The notes under the pieces are model-generated. The model was given only the letters and a program-made list of their open reading frames with translations. It was not told the origin of the DNA and searched no databases. The position numbers and the translations under genes are program-made. Positions 59,376-64,000 of a DNA stretch of 64,000 nt are shown here, piece after piece. This stretch comes from Lactobacillus hamsteri DSM 5661 = JCM 6256 (GTDB lineage Bacteria; Bacillota; Bacilli; Lactobacillales; Lactobacillaceae): positions 1 to 64,000 of the forward strand of contig NZ_BALY01000007.1 of assembly GCF_000615445.1 (NCBI RefSeq). The letters are read 5' to 3'. Every line of letters starts with the position of its first letter. The stretch's first letter is position 1.

Positions 59376-62063
59376 TTAAATTAAAAATTTCTCTTTTTTA
59401 AGATAAATTTGCTTCATTACAGTTGTTAATAACAAATAAAGTACCATTAATCCAACAACTATCCACAAGTAGAAAAGAGGTATCTTTCCAAACCCTAAAA
59501 TATGATTAATTCCCGAAAATGGAATTAGCGTACCAATAATCGCGGCCGCAAAAGTTGAAGCTATTACAATCCAACTGGCATGTTGATGAATAAATGGAAA
59601 ACGTTCATCACGTAAAGCATGAATTGAAAATTCTTGCATCCATAAACTTTCGATGAACCAGCCTGTGTAAAAGATCGAACTAAATAATATTTTATTTTCC
59701 ACAGACAAACTACCAAAATTACCACCTGCAACATGGGGACAAATCACCCAAAACAATACAGCGAAGGTAATTAAATCAAGCAAAGTTGAAACTGGACCGA
59801 AAGCTAGCATAAAGTTAGGCAGCTTTTTAATGGATAAACTGCGTGGCGCCTTTAAATAAGTAGCCGACATGCTATCAAACGGAATGATCAAGTAGCTAAT
59901 TCCAATGATCAAATTTAATAAAACCAATTGCAACGGCAAAAGCGGTAAAAATGGCAAGCATGCCGACGCAATAATAATTGAAATAGAATTGCCAAAGCTG
60001 GAAGTCAAAATCACCTTGAAATATTTCATAATATTGCCAAAGACTTTTCGACTTGTTCTAATCGCTTCTTCAAGCAAAGCTAAATCTTTATGAAGCAAAA
60101 TCACATCAGCTGTTTCTTTGGCAACGTCAACAGCATTATCGACAGAAATAGCGACATCGGAATTGCGCATAGCAGGAGCATCATTGATTTTATCGCCAAC
60201 ACAACTAACAATGTGACCATTTCGACGCAAAAGCTTAATAATTTTAGTCTTAAGTTCAGGCGTTAACTGGACAAAAATATTGCTTTCTTCAACCATTTGT
60301 GCAAGTTCATCATCGTTTTTGCCTTCAAAATCTTCAGCTGAATAAACTGTATCGACGTTTAAACCCACTTGAAGGCCTAACGTACGCGTTACTGCTTCAT
60401 TATCGCCGGTTAAAATTTTAACAGTGATGCCGTCACGATTAAGCTTGGCCAAAGTGGCACGCGCACTTTCTTTAGGCGGATCAAGGAAAGTTAGGAAACC
60501 TACCAAAGTTAAATCACTTTCGTCTTTAACTGAAAACTCGCCAACTGGAGCCGGATTGCGCTTATATCCTAAAAGCAAAACCCGCAAGCCATCACTGTTC
60601 ATATCATCAACTTGTTCTAATATCTTATTGCGTCGCTGCTCAGTTAAAGGCAAAATTTCACCATTTAATTCAATTTGAGTAGAAACATCAAGCATTTCTT
60701 CAGCGGCACCCTTAGTAACTAAAAGGTGCTCGCCGTGATTATAGTCAGAATTGGCAACCACTACACTCATGCGTCTTCGCGTATAATCAAAAGGAATTTC
60801 GTCGATTTTATTATAATCACGCTGAATATCATCAACATCAAGCTCATCGCCAGCCGCATCAATAACGGCTTCATCAATTAAATCTTGCATCCCTGTTTGA
60901 TAGTAAGCATTCAAATATCCCAGTTGCAAAACACGCCGTGTTTCATTCATCCCTAGGTCATAGTGACGCTCAAGCATAACTTTATCTTGGGTTAAAATAC
61001 CTGTTTTATCAGTACAAAGAACATCGGTTGAACCCAAACTTTGAATAGAACTAAGTTTCTTAACAATTGTGCCACCCTTGGACATTTCTTTGCTTCCGCG
61101 AACCAAATTAGAAGTAACAATAGCTGGCAGCATTTCTGGCGTCAACATAACTGCAACTGTAATTGCGAAAGCTAGGGCGCTAAGCCAATCTTGCTTCAAA
61201 ATTCCGTTTAACACGAAAACTATGCCACTAACAGCTGCCATCATGATTAACTGCAATTTAGTAATGCTTTTTATGCCAATGCCAAATGTATTTTTGCGAA
61301 TCTGCTTACGATTAGCTGCTTGAACTTCTGCGCCAAAAGCCGTATTTTCGCCTGTCGCAAATACAACCCCTGTTCCGGAACCAGAAACAATAGTTGTTCC
61401 TTGATACAAAATATTTGGATAATTTAAATGATCATTTAATTGTTCAAACCGAGGTACTTTGGTCGCAATTTTTTCTTTAGGCTCAAAATCGCCATTAATT
61501 GAACTCGTTGTGCAGAATAAATCCTTGCTTCTCAAAAGACGCATATCAGCTGGCACCATGTCGCCAGCTTCAAGGTTAATCACATCTCCTACAACAACCT
61601 GATCCGTTGGTAATTCTTGATCTTCATCATCACGCTTAATATTGGTCGTAACTGAAACCATCTGAAGCATGTTATCGACAGCATCTGAAGTTTTAATATT
61701 TTGAACAAACTTGATGATGCCGGCAATAACCACCATGGCCAAAATTATAATCAAAGTTCCCACATTATTTTGGTTACTTGGCACAATATCTGCTAAACAC
61801 ATGATTACTGCAAGAACAATCAAGATAATAGTAAAAGGCGTTAAGAAAGCTTCCACGAAATAGTGAATTTTTGAATCGTTTTTGCTGGTGTCAATTTCAT
61901 TAGCACCATATTCTTCGCGATTTAGGTTTGCTTGCCTGGTAGATAGACCCTCTGCGCTGGCATGCAAGCGCGCCAAAGTTTCCACTCGAGTTTCGCGGGC
62001 AATCTTTTGCACTAACTGAAAGTCCGCATTTTTGCTCTTCTTGGACGTCTTCACATTTAGCAT
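59376..62063 (-). CDS. mgtA: Magnesium-importing P-type ATPase (P3B, MgtA-like)
   Basis: An 895-residue pump bringing Mg2+ into the cell. M4 LTPEMLPAIVTSNLVRGSKEMSKGG and phosphorylation site CTDKTGILTQDK are MgtA-like, and an N-terminal cation-ATPase domain is present. Two core motifs deviate: the actuator TGE reads NGD (SSINGDFEPKEK), and the hinge GDGxNDxPA reads GDKINDAPA. Activity or mechanism may be altered. The M-box riboswitch directly upstream supports a Mg2+ role. GAGGAGG precedes the ATG. Confidence 0.92.
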   Translation of the reverse strand: MLNVKTSKKSKNADFQLVQKIARETRVETLARLHASAEGLSTRQANLNREEYGANEIDTSKNDSKIHYFVEAFLTPFTIILIVLAVIMCLADIVPSNQNNVGTLIIILAMVVIAGIIKFVQNIKTSDAVDNMLQMVSVTTNIKRDDEDQELPTDQVVVGDVINLEAGDMVPADMRLLRSKDLFCTTSSINGDFEPKEKIATKVPRFEQLNDHLNYPNILYQGTTIVSGSGTGVVFATGENTAFGAEVQAANRKQIRKNTFGIGIKSITKLQLIMMAAVSGIVFVLNGILKQDWLSALAFAITVAVMLTPEMLPAIVTSNLVRGSKEMSKGGTIVKKLSSIQSLGSTDVLCTDKTGILTQDKVMLERHYDLGMNETRRVLQLGYLNAYYQTGMQDLIDEAVIDAAGDELDVDDIQRDYNKIDEIPFDYTRRRMSVVVANSDYNHGEHLLVTKGAAEEMLDVSTQIELNGEILPLTEQRRNKILEQVDDMNSDGLRVLLLGYKRNPAPVGEFSVKDESDLTLVGFLTFLDPPKESARATLAKLNRDGITVKILTGDNEAVTRTLGLQVGLNVDTVYSAEDFEGKNDDELAQMVEESNIFVQLTPELKTKIIKLLRRNGHIVSCVGDKINDAPAMRNSDVAISVDNAVDVAKETADVILLHKDLALLEEAIRTSRKVFGNIMKYFKVILTSSFGNSISIIIASACLPFLPLLPLQLVLLNLIIGISYLIIPFDSMSATYLKAPRSLSIKKLPNFMLAFGPVSTLLDLITFAVLFWVICPHVAGGNFGSLSVENKILFSSIFYTGWFIESLWMQEFSIHALRDERFPFIHQHASWIVIASTFAAAIIGTLIPFSGINHILGFGKIPLFYLWIVVGLMVLYLLLTTVMKQIYLKKEKFLI

Positions 62064-62095
62064 GTTTCTCCTCCTCGTTTTTGCGCAAACAAACC

Positions 62096-62300
62096 AAAAA
62101 AGCCACCTACAGATCTGCAGGTGACTTCATGCCAAACAAGGCTTCTCGATACTCGTCGTTCAGTTTTAACACTACGTGACGTAAGCACATGCTAGCTATC
62201 TGGATCTCGCCTTAAGTCGACGACACCTATTTAACCCGTTGGCATCTCTGGATGTTTCTGGGCGATAGCGTGTGTTCACGTAGGAGTCTCACCTAACAGT
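62096..62300 (-). promoter_or_regulatory. M-box (ykoK) magnesium riboswitch
   Basis: On the minus strand the aptamer begins TTAGGTGAGACTCCTACGTG and contains CTATCGCCCAGAAAC, GAGATGCCAACGGGTTAAA and AGGTGTCG. These are the recognised M-box core segments, in order. It ends in a terminator GTCACCTGCAG...CTGTAGGTGGC plus T6 (about 62096-62126). Mg2+ binding should allow the terminator to form and shut off mgtA. Confidence 0.92.
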
Positions 62301-62365
62301 TTATTTGCTAAATTATCTATAAAAATTCTAATACTTATCTACGGTTCACGTCAAATAGAGAAAAG

Positions 62366-63034
62366 CTATTTTTCTTGACGGCTACTTGCTTGTTTAAAAA
62401 GATAGGCCAATGCCATAATCAACAATACAATTGCCAGTGCGATTGGCAAGGCTACACGATGAGGATGACTGATTTTGTCTTGCTCTTCGTTGGTTAAATC
62501 GTACTTATCTAATGAATACTGATACTGTTGATCAATTTTTGTTGCACATGCTCTAAATACAAATCGCAAGCCGCTGTTAAAAGTTTTATTGCTCTTGTTA
62601 CGCAATTTAGGTCCTGCCGCACGGATAATATTCATCCGCGAATCAGCAGTAAAAGCTCCATGCAAATCTTTTGAAGAAAAAATTTGTACATTTCGCTTCT
62701 TACCCTTTTCCCCTACTACGATATAAGCAGTTTTCTTAGAAGAATTGAGTAATTTAGGAGTCAATTTATTTAAACGTTTAACCGTAATTACCGCTATCTG
62801 TGGTTTCTCTTTTGTTTGCAAATAGCGATCATTTTTTTCTTGAATTAAAGTCTTTGTTTGATGATTAAGAATATGTGCATCATCAACCACATTCGCTTGA
62901 ACAAAGCCAGTAGTGGTCATAAATACAACTGCTAAGCTTAAAAAACTAATTAGATTGATGAGTATTGTTTTCGTCTTCTTCAAGTTTATGTGCCAAACCT
63001 TCAACATATTTTCGATCAATTTTAATTTGTTCAT
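62366..63034 (-). CDS. TPM-domain membrane protein
   Basis: A 222-residue protein with an N-terminal signal or anchor (near 22-45), a TPM domain (about 50-165; [37 protein letters not shown]) and a C-terminal span (about 196-214). The ATG at 63034 has GGAG 6 nt upstream but makes an unusually long signal region and overlaps the upstream gene by 89 nt. An internal ATG at 63004 or TTG at 62980 is possible. TPM proteins are linked to membrane or photosystem repair in other organisms. The function here is unknown. Confidence 0.72.
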   Translation of the reverse strand: MNKLKLIENMLKVWHINLKKTKTILINLISFLSLAVVFMTTTGFVQANVVDDAHILNHQTKTLIQEKNDRYLQTKEKPQIAVITVKRLNKLTPKLLNSSKKTAYIVVGEKGKKRNVQIFSSKDLHGAFTADSRMNIIRAAGPKLRNKSNKTFNSGLRFVFRACATKIDQQYQYSLDKYDLTNEEQDKISHPHRVALPIALAIVLLIMALAYLFKQASSRQEK

Positions 63035-63443
63035 ATGGTACTCCGCAATCCTGCAAAAGCTGAATTGCTAAAGGATTATCGCGATAATCAAAGTAATAAT
63101 TTATCTTTTTTATGCCTGCTTGAAGCAAAGCCTTGGTACAGTTATAACATGGAAAATGTGTTACATAAATCTCGGTTCCATCAGTTGAAACGCCATTTTT
63201 CGCACATTGAATTAGTGAATTCATCTCTGAATGAATTGTTCTTACACAATGGCCATCAACCATTTGGTGACCAACATCATCACAGTGAGGTTGACCGGAA
63301 ACTGAGCCATTATAGCCTGTCCCAATAATTCGATTATCTTTTACAAGAACGCTGCCGACCAAAGCCCGATTGCAAGTTGACCTTTGCGCAATAACTAAGG
63401 CCTGCATCATAAAATATTGTTTCCAAGGAATTCGATCGTGCAT
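62946..63443 (-). CDS. dCMP deaminase family protein (ComEB-like)
   Basis: A 165-residue zinc-dependent deaminase. Zinc and catalytic residues are in TIHSEMNSL (His-x-Glu) and [12 protein letters not shown] (PCxxC). Family features are [26 protein letters not shown] and the CDD...H allosteric-site region. It converts dCMP to dUMP, or is a ComE operon protein 2-type deaminase. The location downstream of trpS is not the comEA-EC context. Confidence 0.9.
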   Translation of the reverse strand: MHDRIPWKQYFMMQALVIAQRSTCNRALVGSVLVKDNRIIGTGYNGSVSGQPHCDDVGHQMVDGHCVRTIHSEMNSLIQCAKNGVSTDGTEIYVTHFPCYNCTKALLQAGIKKINYYFDYRDNPLAIQLLQDCGVPYEQIKIDRKYVEGLAHKLEEDENNTHQSN

Positions 63444-63457
63444 ATTATTGCCTCTTA

Positions 63458-64000
63458 TTACTTATCAAAGTGACCAAAGTAGTTAAGTCCAATAGCTTCT
63501 CTAACTTCTTGCAAAGTTTGATTTGCCTTTTCGTTTGCCTTATTTGAACCTTCAACTAACATTTCGTAAACAGCGTCAGTATCTTGAGCATACTTTTCAC
63601 GACGTTCACGAATAGGTGCTAATTCATTTTCCAAAACCTTGTTCAAGTAACGCTTAATCTTAACGTCACCAAGGCCACCCTTTTGATATTCTTCCTTAAG
63701 TTCTGCAACCTTATCCTTATCTGGATCAAAGACATCAAGATAAGTAAAGACAGTATTGCCTTCAATCTTACCTGGATCTTCAACGTGAATATGATCAGGG
63801 TCGGTATACATTGACATAACTTTCTTTTGTACAGTCTTAGCATCATCTGATAAGTAGATACAGTTGCCAAGTGACTTGGACATTTTGGCATTACCATCAA
63901 GACCTGGTAGACGACCTGAACCCTTAGGTGGGAAGTAGCCCTTAGGTTCAACTAAAACATCGCAATTGTAAACACGATTGAAAGTACGAACGATTTCGCG
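63458..64000 (-). CDS. trpS: Tryptophanyl-tRNA synthetase, 3' part (runs off the window)
   Basis: The C-terminal ~180 residues of a class I synthetase. The frame is open to the window edge ([16 protein letters not shown] at the end) and contains the KMSKS motif in [12 protein letters not shown] and the C-terminal helical domain to NYFGHFDK. The N-terminus lies beyond 64000. Confidence 0.93.
   Translation of the reverse strand, partial: REIVRTFNRVYNCDVLVEPKGYFPPKGSGRLPGLDGNAKMSKSLGNCIYLSDDAKTVQKKVMSMYTDPDHIHVEDPGKIEGNTVFTYLDVFDPDKDKVAELKEEYQKGGLGDVKIKRYLNKVLENELAPIRERREKYAQDTDAVYEMLVEGSNKANEKANQTLQEVREAIGLNYFGHFDK

Overview
This is an AT-rich, gene-dense chromosomal window from a low-GC Firmicute, almost certainly a Lactobacillus of the acidophilus / gasseri-johnsonii type. 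The evidence is the gene order (lysS-dusB-hslO-ftsH-tilS-divIC-rqcP-mfd-pth-ldh; acpS-alr; rpoE-pyrG-murA; metG-tatD-rnmV-ksgA-veg-purR-glmU), secreted proteins with SLAP (surface-layer anchoring) repeats, an L-lactate dehydrogenase and a C69 dipeptidase. Most genes lie on the minus strand.

Layout. 1-0.4 kb: two tandem tRNA-Gly(GCC) genes. 0.4-13.8 kb: an unrecognised secreted protein, then translation, proteostasis and repair housekeeping genes. 13.9-15.8 kb: ldh and a CBS/ACT protein on the plus strand. 15.8-20.3 kb: alr, acpS, cshA, murF. 20.4-24.0 kb: rpmE2 and a CjaA-like cysteine ABC transporter, preceded by a 34-codon cysteine-rich leader ORF and two intrinsic terminators. 24.0-30.3 kb: an APC permease, glyA, and a TetR regulator with a P-type ATPase. 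30.3-34.4 kb: an accessory segment with a solo TnpB element, a RelB/YafQ-like toxin-antitoxin pair with a truncated toxin, a transposase scrap, yjdF and a HEPN-type Abi gene, ending at the 3' end of guaA. 36-39.3 kb: an XRE membrane protein and xpt-pbuX under a guanine riboswitch. 39.5-48.8 kb: pepD, murA, pyrG, rpoE, a DUF1934 protein, an HD hydrolase, prs, mupG. 49-52.3 kb: three SLAP-type secreted proteins. 52.4-64 kb: glmU, purR, veg, ksgA, rnmV, tatD, metG, a Mg2+ P-type ATPase behind an M-box riboswitch, a TPM protein, a dCMP deaminase-like protein and the 3' part of trpS.

RNA-level control is unusually well represented: a probable Cys-codon attenuator, a guanine riboswitch with a 12-nt antiterminator, a CTP-sensing pyrG attenuator, an M-box and a candidate yjdF riboswitch that can sequester its Shine-Dalgarno. 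The most interesting candidate is the cysteine leader peptide (23809-23913). The transporter behind it resembles a known cysteine importer, has almost no cysteine of its own, and has no room for a promoter after the terminators.

Quality warning. Four conserved genes (alr, murF, pepD, murA) each carry one missing base, and restoring it gives a family-typical protein length. Three are essential or near-essential cell-wall genes, so these are most likely sequencing or assembly indels rather than true pseudogenes.
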